NCBI GenBank assembly: GCA_963822115.1
Contig: CAWGGM010000012.1
Coordinates: 558,001-622,000 of the forward strand
Reading direction: 5' to 3'
Length of the DNA: 64,000 bases
DNA from: CAWDXG01 sp963822115
GTDB lineage: Bacteria > Myxococcota_A > Polyangia > Polyangiales > Polyangiaceae
Below, piece after piece: positions 25,313 through 34,927 of the stretch. Position numbers and translations under genes: made by a program. Position 1 is the stretch's first letter. Each line of letters opens with the position of its first letter. The notes under the pieces are model-generated. The model was not told the origin of the DNA and did no database searches. It saw only the letters and a list, made by a program, of their open reading frames with translations.

Positions 25313-27387
25313 AGTTCGCAGAGCCGCTGTGGCTGTTCGGGACCGCGCTATCGCTGGTGGTCGCGGCGTTCCTGATCGCGGGCGGGATCCTGCTTCTGCG
25401 CTCGGTGCGGCGCTTCGGCGACGAGGACCGCATCGACGCCCTGGTCACGAGTCGGGCCGGCGGGCGGCGCTCGATCAAGGGCGTGCTGCTGGTGCTGGCC
25501 GTGGCACTCGGCTTCGTCGCCGCTGCGCAGCCGCAGTACGGCCGCGGCACGAAGCTGATCCCCGCGACCAATCTCGACGTGATCATCGTGCTCGACTACT
25601 CGAAGAGCATGTATGCGCGCGACGTGAAACCGTCGCGCATCGCGCGAGCCAAGAGCGAGGTTGCGCGTTTGATCGCGGACCTGCCCGGCGCTCGCTTCGG
25701 CGCGGTCGCCTTCGCCGGCGAGCCTCTGAGCTTCCCCCTGACCAGCGACGGCAGCGCCATCGCGCAGTTCTTCCGGCAGCTCACGCCGAACGACATGCCC
25801 GTCGGTGGGACCGCCATCGCGCGGGCTCTCGAATCGGGACGGGAGCTGCTCGACCGCGATCCCCTGTCGAAGAAGCACCGCCGCGTGATGGTGCTCGTGA
25901 CAGATGGAGAGGACCTGGAAGGCGACCCGGTCAGCGTCGCGCAGTCCCTGGCCGCAGACAACGTCACGATCAACGTCGTCCAGATCGGCGGGCGCACGCC
26001 GGAGCCGATCCCCGAGGTGGACGAATCCGGCGAAATCAGGGGCTGGCGCACCGACTCGCAGGGCAAGCCGCTGACGACTTCGCTCTCCGCCGAAGGGGAA
26101 GCGCAGCTGACGCAGATCGCCAAGCTCACGCACGGTCGCATCGTCCGCGCGGAGCACGGCTCCACCGGCATCCGCGAGATCGCGCTTGGGCTCAAGCGCA
26201 TGATGACGGAGGAGCTGAGCGAGAAGGTCGAGACGGTGTACGCGGACGTGTACATGTACCCGCTCGGGCTGGCGATCCTGCTTCTGCTCATCGAGACGTT
26301 CGTCGCGCAGGCAAAGAAGCGTTCACGGCCAACCATCGTGCCGCCGCCTCCACGCCGGCGGAAGAAGAAGAAGCGGCACACGGTCGAGCGCGCCGCAACT
26401 GGCGCGGCGCTCCTGCTCCTGGCCGCGCTGCTCGGGGTGGGCTGCAGCCACGGTCCCGACAAGCTGTTCAGACGCCACGCACCAGCCGTGGACCAGGCCA
26501 TCGAGGCGATGGACGCCGGCGACGCAGGCGCGGCGGTCGACCTGCTCGAGGGCTACCTGTCGACGGGCAAGTGCAAGAAGGGTGAAATCGGCGCGCCCGA
26601 CAGCATCCGCGAGAAGCACAACGCCGGCTTCGACCTGGGTCTCGGGCTGTTCCGCATCGGTGAGCAGTTCGGCCGCCGCTTCGGCGACGAGGAACAGCCC
26701 GTCGGCAAGGGCGGCCCGTCGCCGAAGGACAAGGCCCAGGCCCAGGAGCGTAGCGAGCAGGTCGACTGCGCGCTCAGGATCGTCAGGCTCATCGCTGGCG
26801 ACGACACGGTGCCGATCGATCTGCGCGCGCGGGCCTACTACCTGGCGGGCAACCTGGAGTTCTTGCGGCAGCAGTACCAGGCCGCCGTCGACCAGTACGA
26901 CTCGGCGCTCGAGCTGATCCCCGGTTTCCCGGGAGACGCGGGTGACGGCATCGGGCGCGACGCAGCCTGGAACCGCGCCATTGCGCTCAAGCGGATCCGC
27001 GATCAGCACCACGACGCCGGTCCCGATGCCCGGCCCGACGCCGGACCCGACAGCGGCAGGGACGGCGGGCGCGACGGCGGCAACGACGGCGGCAGGGACG
27101 GCGGCAGGGACGGCGGACGCGACGGCGGGCGCGACGGCGGCAACGGCAGGGACGGCGGGCGCGACGGCGGAAAGAGTCAAGGACAGGACGGCGGAAAGCA
27201 GGACGGCGGGAGCCGTCCCGACGCAGGACCCCAGAAGCAGAAGCGTCCCGATGCCGGCCGTCCGCCGCCTTCGGCCAACCAGGACCAGCGCATGCTGGAC
27301 ATGTTGGAGCAGGCTCCTACGTTGCAGCAGCAGGCCGCGAAGAACCAGGCCCGCCAGGGCCAGGTCCGCGGCATGGAGGACAAGTGA
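25309..27387 (+). CDS. BatB-BatC fusion: VWA membrane protein plus TPR domain with DGG repeats
   Basis: 692 aa. Residues 1-345 are BatB-like: N-terminal helices (about 8-30 and 62-80), a VWA domain with MIDAS DYSKS and LVTDGEDLEGD, and a C-terminal membrane helix (about 314-332). After a strongly basic linker (RRRKKKKR) a hydrophobic segment with a lipobox-like GVGC (about 363-382) marks where a separate BatC would begin. TPR-like helices follow (about 385-560, for example LRARAYYLAGNLEFLRQQYQAAVDQYDSALE). The tail is Asp-Gly-Gly repeats (about 580-635) and a Gln-rich end. In most species BatB and BatC are separate genes. GTG start overlaps batA; the stop overlaps batD. Confidence 0.9.
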   Translation: MKFAEPLWLFGTALSLVVAAFLIAGGILLLRSVRRFGDEDRIDALVTSRAGGRRSIKGVLLVLAVALGFVAAAQPQYGRGTKLIPATNLDVIIVLDYSKSMYARDVKPSRIARAKSEVARLIADLPGARFGAVAFAGEPLSFPLTSDGSAIAQFFRQLTPNDMPVGGTAIARALESGRELLDRDPLSKKHRRVMVLVTDGEDLEGDPVSVAQSLAADNVTINVVQIGGRTPEPIPEVDESGEIRGWRTDSQGKPLTTSLSAEGEAQLTQIAKLTHGRIVRAEHGSTGIREIALGLKRMMTEELSEKVETVYADVYMYPLGLAILLLLIETFVAQAKKRSRPTIVPPPPRRRKKKKRHTVERAATGAALLLLAALLGVGCSHGPDKLFRRHAPAVDQAIEAMDAGDAGAAVDLLEGYLSTGKCKKGEIGAPDSIREKHNAGFDLGLGLFRIGEQFGRRFGDEEQPVGKGGPSPKDKAQAQERSEQVDCALRIVRLIAGDDTVPIDLRARAYYLAGNLEFLRQQYQAAVDQYDSALELIPGFPGDAGDGIGRDAAWNRAIALKRIRDQHHDAGPDARPDAGPDSGRDGGRDGGNDGGRDGGRDGGRDGGRDGGNGRDGGRDGGKSQGQDGGKQDGGSRPDAGPQKQKRPDAGRPPPSANQDQRMLDMLEQAPTLQQQAAKNQARQGQVRGMEDK
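27049..27210 (+). repeat. Tandem 12-nt repeats coding Gly-Arg-Asp-Gly units
   Basis: About a dozen imperfect copies of a ggcgggcgcgac-type unit inside the BatB-BatC gene give a run of R-D-G-G and N-D-G-G. The repeat is in frame and keeps the open frame; copy number is likely to vary. An acidic, Gly-rich, flexible and possibly Ca2+-binding tail is the expected product. Confidence 0.8.
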
Positions 27388-29288
27388 GACCGGCTGTGCT
27401 GGCTGCAATTGCGACCCTGGGCGCCACCGCCGCGGCCATCCCGGCGCACGCGATGTCGCTGAGGACCGAGGTCAGCTCACGGCGCGTGGGCGTGGGGCAG
27501 AGCTTCAGGCTGCAGCTGAGCGCCATGGCGGATTCGGGATCGGCAACACCGACCAGCCCCCGGCTCGCGGTGCCTCCCGGCATCGCTGCCAGTCCGCCCA
27601 GCGTCACGACCCAGCAGCAGGTGTCCATCGCGAACGGGCGGATCCAGCAGCGCCAGGGCATCACCGTGACCTGGACGCTGCGCGCGTCGCGTACCGGGAC
27701 ATTCCGCATCGGTCCGCCTACGGTCCAGGTGGGCAGTTCCCGCATGAGCGGACAGTCCGTCACGGTACAGGTCGTGCCGGCTGGCAGCGCACCACCGTCC
27801 GGGGGAATGGGTCTGGGGACTTCGCCGGGCTGGCCTTTCGGCGGCCCGAATCCGTTCGGATCGCTGCCGGGCTTCAGCTTCAACTTCGGCAACGGCAACG
27901 ACCAGCTCGACATGCTGCCGAACTACCCGGACGAGCTGAAGATGGCCCACCCGCTCGACCCGATCGCGTTCCTGCGCGCGACGGTCAAGCCGAAGCATGT
28001 CGTCGTCGGGCAGCAGGTCACGCTGGACATCTACGCCTACGGGCACCGCGGTCCTTTCCGCGAGGTCAACACCTCGGAACCCAGCAAGTCGGACTTCCTG
28101 TCGTGGTCCATCATCGACAATTCGTACGGACAGCGGCAGTACCAGGTACCCATCGACGGCAGCGTGTGGAACGCGATGAAGATCCGCGAGCTGGCGTTGT
28201 TCCCGATCCGCGCCGGCACCCTGACCATCGGCCCGATGACCATGGGTTTCGACGGCCGCGGCTACCCCGCGCAAGGACAGAACCTCGGCCTTGTCCGCAG
28301 GTCACGACCGATAGAGGTCATCGTAGGCGAGCCGCCGGTGCAGGGGCGACCCGCCGGATACCGCATCGGCGACGTGGGGCATTTCTCGCTCAGCGCACAC
28401 GTCGAGCCGCGCGCGCTGACGCAGGGCGACGCCGTGTCGGTCGTGGTCAAGCTCCAGGGAACGGGCAACCTGCCGTACAAGCTCCGCACCCCGGAACAGC
28501 GCGGTGTGGACTTCCTCCAGCCCAGCACGGTCGACAAGATCGGGCCGCAGGGCTCGACAATCGGCGGCTGGCGCAAGTTCACCTACGTGGTGAACATCGA
28601 TCGCGCGGGGCGGGTCGATCTGGGCAGCATCCGGCTGCCCTACTGGGATCCGGACAAGAACAGCTACGAGGTGGCGGCAGCGAACCTCGGGAGCATACAG
28701 GTCAAGCGGAACGGCAATGCCCAGGCGAAAAGCACCCAGCCGGATTCCGACGATCCACTCGCCAATCTGCTGACGCTGCGCACAACGCTAGGCGCACCTG
28801 CGGTCAAGCCGCTATACGTCGCCGATCGTCCCTGGTTCTGGGCGCTCCTGTTTGCTGGCCCGGTCGGGGTGTTCGCAATCAGTGGAGTCGTGGCACTCGG
28901 CCGCGGCATCGGCCGGAAGGTGCGCGAGCGGCGCGAGGCGCACGGCACTCTGGCGAACCACGCGCTCTCGGAGGCACGACAAGCCGCGGCTACCGGCGAT
29001 ATCGGCAGAGCGGCCAGCGCGACCGAGCGCGCCTTGTTCACCGCCATCGAGGGCACCAGCGGGCTCAAGGCCCGCGCCGTGTTGCGTGACGAGCTGCCGG
29101 ATGCACTCCGCAAAGCAGGAATCAACGACGAGATGTGCGACCGGATCACGTCGCTTCTCGACGAGTGCGACGCCGTTCGCTTCACAGGTTCCCCGGACGG
29201 TTCGCCGGCAGAGCTTCCGGAGCGAGCTGCCGAAGTGGTCAAGCAGCTGCTGCGCCGCAGTCATCGCACTTCCCGAGGGGACGCTTGA
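27384..29288 (+). CDS. batD: BatD-like protein
   Basis: 634 aa from a GTG overlapping the preceding stop. Signal peptide (about 1-23, cut after A-H-A), then repeated immunoglobulin-like beta domains typical of BatD (SRRVGVGQSFRLQLSA at about 32, later HVVVGQQVTLDIYAYG and VEPRALTQGDAVSVVVKLQGTGNL). A Pro/Gly/Phe-rich insert lies near 140-165. One membrane helix (about 488-510) precedes a cytoplasmic helical tail of about 120 aa. Known: BatD is a large periplasmic protein of the aerotolerance operon whose mechanism is unsettled. Next gene begins inside its stop (TTGA at 29285). Confidence 0.93.
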   Translation: MRPAVLAAIATLGATAAAIPAHAMSLRTEVSSRRVGVGQSFRLQLSAMADSGSATPTSPRLAVPPGIAASPPSVTTQQQVSIANGRIQQRQGITVTWTLRASRTGTFRIGPPTVQVGSSRMSGQSVTVQVVPAGSAPPSGGMGLGTSPGWPFGGPNPFGSLPGFSFNFGNGNDQLDMLPNYPDELKMAHPLDPIAFLRATVKPKHVVVGQQVTLDIYAYGHRGPFREVNTSEPSKSDFLSWSIIDNSYGQRQYQVPIDGSVWNAMKIRELALFPIRAGTLTIGPMTMGFDGRGYPAQGQNLGLVRRSRPIEVIVGEPPVQGRPAGYRIGDVGHFSLSAHVEPRALTQGDAVSVVVKLQGTGNLPYKLRTPEQRGVDFLQPSTVDKIGPQGSTIGGWRKFTYVVNIDRAGRVDLGSIRLPYWDPDKNSYEVAAANLGSIQVKRNGNAQAKSTQPDSDDPLANLLTLRTTLGAPAVKPLYVADRPWFWALLFAGPVGVFAISGVVALGRGIGRKVRERREAHGTLANHALSEARQAAATGDIGRAASATERALFTAIEGTSGLKARAVLRDELPDALRKAGINDEMCDRITSLLDECDAVRFTGSPDGSPAELPERAAEVVKQLLRRSHRTSRGDA

Positions 29289-30244
29289 GCCGATCGAACC
29301 TGCCCGGAGCGTGCATGGTCGCCATGGCGATCGCGGTGCTGCTGCCCGCCGCGGCGGTGGCCGCGACGGCGACTTCCGCGACGCCGCGCGCGTCCGTCGC
29401 GCCCGCCCTCGCGACGCCGCGCGCGTCCGCCGCGCCCGCCCACGCGACGCCGCGCGCGAACGCCCCGGCCCCGGCGAGCGCGGCACCGCCGGATTCCCGC
29501 AGCCTGTTCCAGCAGGGAGTGAAGGCCATCCAGCGTGGCGCGACCGACGAGGCCATCGACGATTTCGAGTTGCTCGCCGATCGGGGCTTCGTCAACCCGA
29601 ACGCGAGCTTCGACCGCGCCATTGCCTACGTGGACCGCGCGCGGTCGCACCACGCGCACCCGGGTGACCTGGGGCGAGCCGCGGCTGCGCTCGAAGAAAC
29701 GCTGATGCTCCGTCCCGGCGACATTGCGGCGGCCAGCGCGTTGGTGCGGGTTCGCGAGGAGATCGCGCGGCGGCGCTCGCACGAAGGCGACGCACCCGTC
29801 ACGGCCACGCCCTCCATGGCGCGCGCCGTCGCGGGATTGGTTCCGGAAGACATCTGGGCGATTGGCGCCGCGTTCGGGTCCCTCTTGCTCACCGGAGGAC
29901 TGATCGCCCGGCGCCTGTCACGGCGGCCTCACGTCGTGCTCGGCGGAGCGATAGCGGTCGGCGTCGGTACGCTGCTTCTGGCTCTGTGCGGCGGGCTCGC
30001 CGCCCTGGCCCGGCACTTCCGCGTGAGCTCCGAGCCAGCGGTAGTGGTCGTCGACCAGGCCCGGCTGCTCGACGCACAGGGGCGCCCCATCCAACAGAAG
30101 AACGGCGTGCCTCCGCACATCGCGGTACCGGAGGGTGCCAAGGTCCACGTCGTGGGCCACCAGGGTCAGCTCGCGCACGTCGAGTGGGGCACGACCCAGG
30201 GCTGGGTCGCGCAGAGCCAACTGCGGGTCCTGGTCCGCCCGTAG
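29285..30244 (+). CDS. batE: BatE-like TPR/SH3 membrane protein
   Basis: 319 aa from a TTG that overlaps the batD stop; ATG 29315 is an alternative. Signal peptide, then an Ala/Pro/Thr-rich repeat stretch (ATPRAS units, about 30-70), TPR-like helices (about 75-160, DSRSLFQQGVKAIQRGATDEAIDDFELL), two membrane helices (about 190-208 and 217-240) and a C-terminal SH3-like domain (about 250-318) ending HVEWGTTQGWVAQSQLRVL. This order is the BatE layout. Last gene of the Bat operon; the SH3 domain is likely periplasmic and may touch peptidoglycan. Confidence 0.9.
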   Translation: MSRSNLPGACMVAMAIAVLLPAAAVAATATSATPRASVAPALATPRASAAPAHATPRANAPAPASAAPPDSRSLFQQGVKAIQRGATDEAIDDFELLADRGFVNPNASFDRAIAYVDRARSHHAHPGDLGRAAAALEETLMLRPGDIAAASALVRVREEIARRRSHEGDAPVTATPSMARAVAGLVPEDIWAIGAAFGSLLLTGGLIARRLSRRPHVVLGGAIAVGVGTLLLALCGGLAALARHFRVSSEPAVVVVDQARLLDAQGRPIQQKNGVPPHIAVPEGAKVHVVGHQGQLAHVEWGTTQGWVAQSQLRVLVRP

Positions 30245-30405
30245 TCGTGCGCCGGAAACATTGAAAAATGCGGCGCTCCACGTGGGCGGCCAGAGGGTCG
30301 ACGGTCTGCTTGACCGTTCCAATCGCTCCGCGGCGTGCTACATCTTGGGCCGTGTGGGTTCGTCGTTCGGCCATCCGTCCCGTCGCTTCCTATGCGCGCG
30401 TGCCG

Positions 30406-30933
30406 ATGCACGCCCTGGAAGCGGTCCGCGATAGCCTGGCGGACGACGACGACGAGGCGCGCGCCCAGCTCGACGACGCGTTCGAGCGATTCGAGCGCAC
30501 CCAACCCACGCTCGCCGCATACGTAGCCGAGGCGCTCGGTCGCCCGCTGGACGAGACGGCGCTCGCACTGGGCTATTTCCTGGCGCTGGCTGTCTGGCTG
30601 GGGTTCGAGCAGGCGCACAACGAACACATCGACGAGGTCGGCGAGGACGAGCTGGCGGCAACCGAGGAGCTGCTCGCGCTCGACGAACAACTGCGCCGCG
30701 CCGATCCCGCCGAGGCGCTGGACAGCGACGACGTGGTGGCGATGGAGCAACCCCACCTGCTGGAGTTCGTGCACGAGCACGTCGACGCCACGCTGGAGGC
30801 CCACGCCGACGAGATCGACGTCGACGACGTGCATGTGGTCTACCGCCTCGTGCTGATCGAGGTGCTGGCGCTGTCCTACGCAGTGCAGCGGCCCGCAGGC
30901 TATCCGGTGGGCAAGAGCGAGCTGCTCGCCTAG
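30406..30933 (+). CDS. Acidic hypothetical protein
   Basis: 175 aa from ATG 30406, where codon usage becomes typical (a GTG at 30352 is in frame and sits 7 nt after a TGC-TACATC extended -10 box, so a longer form is possible). Very acidic, alpha-helical, no membrane segment: ALEAVRDSLADDDDEARAQLDDAFERFERT, then ALGYFLALAVWLGFEQAHNEH. No motif or family recognised. Monocistronic between the Bat operon and a lipoprotein gene. Confidence 0.6.
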   Translation: MHALEAVRDSLADDDDEARAQLDDAFERFERTQPTLAAYVAEALGRPLDETALALGYFLALAVWLGFEQAHNEHIDEVGEDELAATEELLALDEQLRRADPAEALDSDDVVAMEQPHLLEFVHEHVDATLEAHADEIDVDDVHVVYRLVLIEVLALSYAVQRPAGYPVGKSELLA

Positions 30934-31005
30934 GCACGGGCAGCGACACTGCACGATTCCAGCCAGATTCGAGTGGGGGTCGTGCAGCCGGGCCCCTCTC
31001 GACAG

Positions 31006-31014
31006 TGCTACACT
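31006..31014 (+). promoter_or_regulatory. Extended -10 promoter element
   Basis: TGCTACACT (TGn plus TACACT) 45 nt before the lipoprotein ATG at 31060. No good -35 hexamer is visible, as is usual for extended -10 promoters. Confidence 0.4.
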
Positions 31015-31059
31015 CCGCGCCCTCGGCGGGCTCTCCCCTCGGCCCGCAGAAGGAGACGC

Positions 31060-32094
31060 ATGTCAGCATCTTCGGCTTCGCGACTTCTCTCCCGCACACT
31101 CCTCGGCGCGAGCGCAGCGCTGTTGCTTCTCGCCGGCTGCGGCGGCTCGACCGATATCGGGTTCCAGGGCTACGGCACGGGCGTCGACTCCGGCGCGGGC
31201 AACAGCGCCGGCACGGGTGCCGGCGGCAGCGCCACGGGCGGCACCGGTGCGGTAGGCACCGGCGGCAGCGCGGGCGTCTCGACAGGCGGCACGGCGGGCG
31301 TAGGCACCGGTGGCGTGAACACCGGCGGCACAGCGGGAGTCCCCGCAACCGGCGGCAGCGGCGGCTCGGGCCAGGTGGTCTGCAACGGGCAGGTGTGCAC
31401 GGGCACCACCATCCCAGGAGGCGGCACCGCGAGTCCGTGCTGCGCATCCAACGGCAACTGCGGTCTGACGAGCCAGTACCTGGGCGGACAGTGCGTCGCG
31501 AAGAACCAGCCCGGCAAGGCTGATCCGAACTGCCCGCCGCTGAACCAGGGTGGCTTTTCCCTCGCCGGCTGCTGCAAGCCGGACAATCAGTGTGGCTACC
31601 AGGACACCTTCCTGGGCCTCGGGTGCGTCGATCCGTCACAGTTCGGCGCGCCCAGCACCGGCACCTGCAACTACAACGGCACGGGCGGAAGCGGCGGCAC
31701 AAGCGGCACGGGGGGGACAGGCGGCACGAGCGGAGCGGGCGTGAGCTGCGGGTCGACAGCGTGCACCGGCGGCGACAAGTGTTGTGCGCTCGAGCCGACC
31801 CCCGGCTACTGCACGGCGACGAACAACCAGTGTGCCTGCACCGGCTCGAACTGCACGACGACCGATCTCCGGTGCGACGGCCCCGAGGATTGCCCCGGCC
31901 AGGTGTGCTGCGGCGTGTTCAGCTTCCAGCAGAACCGCTACACGCGCACCGAGTGCCGCAACAGCTGCACCAGCAGCGGCGGGACCATCATGCGCGAGAT
32001 GTGCCATCCCGGGCAGACCTGCTCGAATCCGAACCAGACCTGCAGCCAGAGCCAGGGACTGCCCGCCGGCTACAACCTGTACCGCTGCAACTGA
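31060..32094 (+). CDS. Gly-rich, Cys-rich surface lipoprotein
   Basis: 344 aa from ATG 31060, 5 nt after a strong AAGGAGA ribosome site. Lipobox LLLAGCGG (Cys near residue 27). A long Gly/Thr/Ser/Ala linker (about 38-105, TGG and GTGG units) leads to a Cys-rich region (about 108-195, with paired CC in SPCCASNGNC and GCCKPDNQC). A second short Gly/Thr linker (about 208-225) leads to another Cys-rich domain (about 228-344, DKCCALEP, VCCGVFSFQQ). The linker-plus-disulfide-domain layout is common in myxobacterial surface lipoproteins of unknown role. Monocistronic. Confidence 0.8.
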   Translation: MSASSASRLLSRTLLGASAALLLLAGCGGSTDIGFQGYGTGVDSGAGNSAGTGAGGSATGGTGAVGTGGSAGVSTGGTAGVGTGGVNTGGTAGVPATGGSGGSGQVVCNGQVCTGTTIPGGGTASPCCASNGNCGLTSQYLGGQCVAKNQPGKADPNCPPLNQGGFSLAGCCKPDNQCGYQDTFLGLGCVDPSQFGAPSTGTCNYNGTGGSGGTSGTGGTGGTSGAGVSCGSTACTGGDKCCALEPTPGYCTATNNQCACTGSNCTTTDLRCDGPEDCPGQVCCGVFSFQQNRYTRTECRNSCTSSGGTIMREMCHPGQTCSNPNQTCSQSQGLPAGYNLYRCN

Positions 32095-32202
32095 GCCTGC
32101 CGGCGGAATCCCGCTACATCACCGTCGGCGGTGCAGGTCGAAATGGCGCGATCAAGGAGAGCTTGTGCTCCTGTGATGGAATCACGCTCGGTGACTTGGA
32201 GC

Positions 32203-32685
32203 TCAGTCGTCCTTGGCCTCGCGCGCTTGCTGCGCTGCCTCGAGACGGTCGTGGATGATCTGCCGGAGCGTCTGTAGATCGTAACGCGCCGGGCGATCGC
32301 CCTCGGGCATGTTGGCCACTTCCTGCGCGATGTGGTCGGCGTGCTCGCGCGGCTTGTCGGGCACCTTGAGCGCCAGACCGAGCTTGTCGAGAGCAGCTTG
32401 TTCGGTCCCGGTCACGACGCCATCGAGCCGGGTCATCCAGGAGGCCACCGCGTACACGAAAAGGCGATCTTCCTTCGACATGCCCCGACGATCGATCTCG
32501 CCGATGTCCACGGGGTTCTTCGTCGCTGCCTCGATCTCGTTGATCTCCTCGAGCTCGAGGCCCTCCTCCAGCGCGGTCCGCACGATGGCGTCCGCCTCGT
32601 CGGGATCGAGCTTTCCGTCCGCCCAGCCGATCGCCGCCAGCGCAATGTACACGTCGCGCCCCAGCCCCTGCTTGCCTTCCGCCAT
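32203..32685 (-). CDS. TerB-like helical protein
   Basis: 160 aa. ATG 32685 was chosen over ATG 32691 because the GGAGG ribosome site is 7 nt from the former and only 1 nt from the latter. All-helical and acidic: VYIALAAIGWADGKLDPDEADAIVRTALEEG is close to the TerB/DUF533 core, where acidic residues bind divalent metal. LFVYAVASWMTRLDGVVTGTEQAALDKLG forms the second half. No signal peptide. Cytoplasmic stress-related role is suggested by the family only. Divergent from the gene at 32836. Confidence 0.7.
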   Translation of the reverse strand: MAEGKQGLGRDVYIALAAIGWADGKLDPDEADAIVRTALEEGLELEEINEIEAATKNPVDIGEIDRRGMSKEDRLFVYAVASWMTRLDGVVTGTEQAALDKLGLALKVPDKPREHADHIAQEVANMPEGDRPARYDLQTLRQIIHDRLEAAQQAREAKDD

Positions 32686-32821
32686 TGTCATGCCTCCGGG
32701 AACGTTCGGAGCAGGAAACATCCTGCCCGGCCCTCACCAGGCCGCCTTCTAGCACACCTCCAGAGGCCGGCGAGCAGCGCCTTTCCGAAAGAAGCTGGAC
32801 GAAAAGCCCCTGGATCCGCGA

Positions 32822-32827
32822 TAGGAT
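32822..32827 (+). promoter_or_regulatory. Short-leader -10 box TAGGAT
   Basis: TAGGAT lies 8 nt before ATG 32836, too close for a ribosome site, which suggests a leaderless or nearly leaderless mRNA. A TGGACG (32796-32801) may serve as a weak -35. Confidence 0.45.
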
Positions 32828-32835
32828 CGGACGCC

Positions 32836-34387
32836 ATGCTGCACATCAAGCACGCGATCCGGGCGCTACCGCTGGCGTTCGTGGTGTTGCTGTTCGCGGT
32901 ACCAGGACGAGCCGACAGCGCCGCCGAAACCCGGGCCCGCGGTCTGAACCGCGACGCGATGGAGCAGGACTACCTGGCCACGAGCTTCAAGGCCGCCGCA
33001 GCGAAACTCCAGACCGCGCTCCGCGCGTGTGGTGACAAGAACTGCCCGACGGCGCTGCTCGCCAAGATCCACTCCAACCTGGGCATCGTCTACAGCGCGG
33101 GGCTCGGCCAGAAAGATAACGCGGTCGAGGCTTTCAAGTCCGCGCTCAAGCTCGACCCCAACATCACGCCCGACAGCAACTACCTCACCGGCGAAGTCCA
33201 GAAGGCCTTCGACGAAGCGAAGAAGCAACTGGGCGGAACGATGGTCGTCGAGAAGCCCGTCGCCGTCCTGAAAGAGAAGCCCTGGACCGAGCAGGCCACC
33301 TGGCACCCCGTCCCCGTGTACGTGGAGGTGCCGGAGGGCGTGAAGGCGTCACGCGTGGTCGTCCGCTACAAGGCACCGGGTCAAGGGCACTGGAAGGAGC
33401 TCGCGCTCGAAAAGCGCGGCAAGGGCTGGGGCGGGTACATCCCCTGCTTCGCCGTCCACAAGACGGGAACGCTCGTGTACTTCACGACCGCCTTCAACAC
33501 GAACCTCGACCGGGTCGCCAGCGCAGGGTCGGCGGCGAATCCGCGCAAGGTCCAGCTGAAGAATGCGATCAACAGCCGGCAGCCGTCGCTGCCCGGAGCT
33601 GTACCGCCCTCCGAGTGCCCGCGGCCGAGGGAAGGGCTGAGCTGCGGCTCCAACGACGACTGCCCGGGCAGCAAGATCTGCGTCGAGCTGCAGTGCGTGG
33701 ACGCCGCCTCCGTCCCGAACCCCGCGAAGGAAAAGGACAAGAAGCGCAAGAAGAACTGGATCGGCATCGCCTACTCTCCGGACCTGAGCATCGTCGGCTC
33801 CGCGAGCGACGCGTGCAGCCAGGCGGCGCAGAGCGACGGCAAGCGTTCGTGTTTCTACGCCGGCGGGCAGCAGGTCACGGAAAACCCCCTGGTCGACCCG
33901 GGCACGCTCAATGGCGGCGTCGCTCTGGGCAGCATGCGCGTGATGCTGTCGTACGACCGGGTTCTCGGCAAGCGCATGACCATCGGTGCCCGTGCGGGCT
34001 TCGCGTTCCTCGGCACACCGAAGCGCACCGACGGCAAGAGCTTCCTGCCGCTGCACCTCGAGGCCCGCTTCGCTTTCCACCTGCGCAAGGATCCGATTCC
34101 TCGGCAAGGGCGTGCGGCCGTACGTCTTCGTCAATGCGGGCGTGGGCGAGAGCGCAGCCCGGGTCACGACGCCCCTCGTCGTCGCCACGCCATCGCAGCC
34201 GGCCGGCGAGGTGCGGAACGTGGATGTCTACCAGAAGGGCGGCGTTGCCTTCGCCGGTGCCGGCGTCGGGATGCAGTACGCCGTCTCGCCGCGAGCCGCC
34301 ATGGTGATCGAGGTCGCAGGCCGCGAGATGTTCCCCAACCTCGCAACCGTCATTGCGCCCTCGCTCGGCTTCGCCTACGGGCTGTAG
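32836..34387 (+). CDS. Exported TPR-containing protein with C-terminal beta-barrel-like domain, one frameshift
   Basis: Signal peptide (about 1-28, ending PGRADS). TPR-like helices (about 30-125, LGIVYSAGLGQKDNAVEAFKSALKLDPN), an immunoglobulin-like region (about 140-235) and a Cys-containing segment with DDCPGSKICVELQC (about 262-290). A Lys-rich linker and a beta-strand-rich domain of alternating residues (GVALGSMRVMLSYDRVLGKRMTIGARAGFAFLG) suggest an outer-membrane beta-barrel. After FHLRKDP the frame fails, but the next frame continues FLGKGVRPYVFVNAGVGES to SLGFAYGL. Dropping one base near 34096 gives about 516 aa. Architecture is frequent in myxobacteria; function unknown. Confidence 0.75.
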
Positions 34388-34392
34388 AGCAC

Positions 34393-34923
34393 ATGGACCT
34401 GACCGCCGACGCTACCCTGTCTTTTCCGCGCGATATCGTCTTTTCCTCGTACCGGGACAAGCTGGTCGAGCTGGTGGACTATCTGCCGAACATCCGCCGC
34501 ATCGAGGTGAAGTCGCGCGAGGACAAGGACGGCGTCGTACACATGGTCAACGAGTGGCACGGCGGCGGCGAGATCCCGGCGACAGCAAGAATGGTCCTCA
34601 GCGAGTCGATGCTGAGCTGGACCGACTACGCGGAGTGGAACGCCGATTCCTGGACCTGCAAGTGGCGCATCGAGACCCACTCCTTCAAGGACGCGGTCGA
34701 CTGCCAGGGGGAAAACCGCTTCATCGAGATCGACGGCGGCACGCGGCTCGAGATCCGCGGCAAGCTCCTGATCGACGCGAAGAAGGTCAAGGGCGTTCCC
34801 AAGCTCCTCAGCAAGAGCGTCAGCAAGACGGTCGAGGATTTCCTGGTCAAGAAGATCACCCCCAACCTGATCGAAGTCAGCGACGGCCTGCGCCGCTACC
34901 TGGAACGCCAGCAGAAGGCGTGA
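34393..34923 (+). CDS. SRPBCC/DUF2505-like ligand-binding fold protein
   Basis: 176 aa from ATG 34393, 5 nt after the preceding gene. Sequence pattern fits a START/SRPBCC helix-grip domain: FPRDIVFSSYRDKLVELVDYLPNIRRIEVKSR, alternating strands in the middle, and a long C-terminal helix (LLSKSVSKTVEDFLVKKITPNLIEVSDGLRRYL). No signal peptide. Probably binds a hydrophobic ligand in the cytoplasm; substrate unknown. The moaD-like gene follows 4 nt downstream. Confidence 0.7.
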   Translation: MDLTADATLSFPRDIVFSSYRDKLVELVDYLPNIRRIEVKSREDKDGVVHMVNEWHGGGEIPATARMVLSESMLSWTDYAEWNADSWTCKWRIETHSFKDAVDCQGENRFIEIDGGTRLEIRGKLLIDAKKVKGVPKLLSKSVSKTVEDFLVKKITPNLIEVSDGLRRYLERQQKA

Positions 34924-34927
34924 CAGA

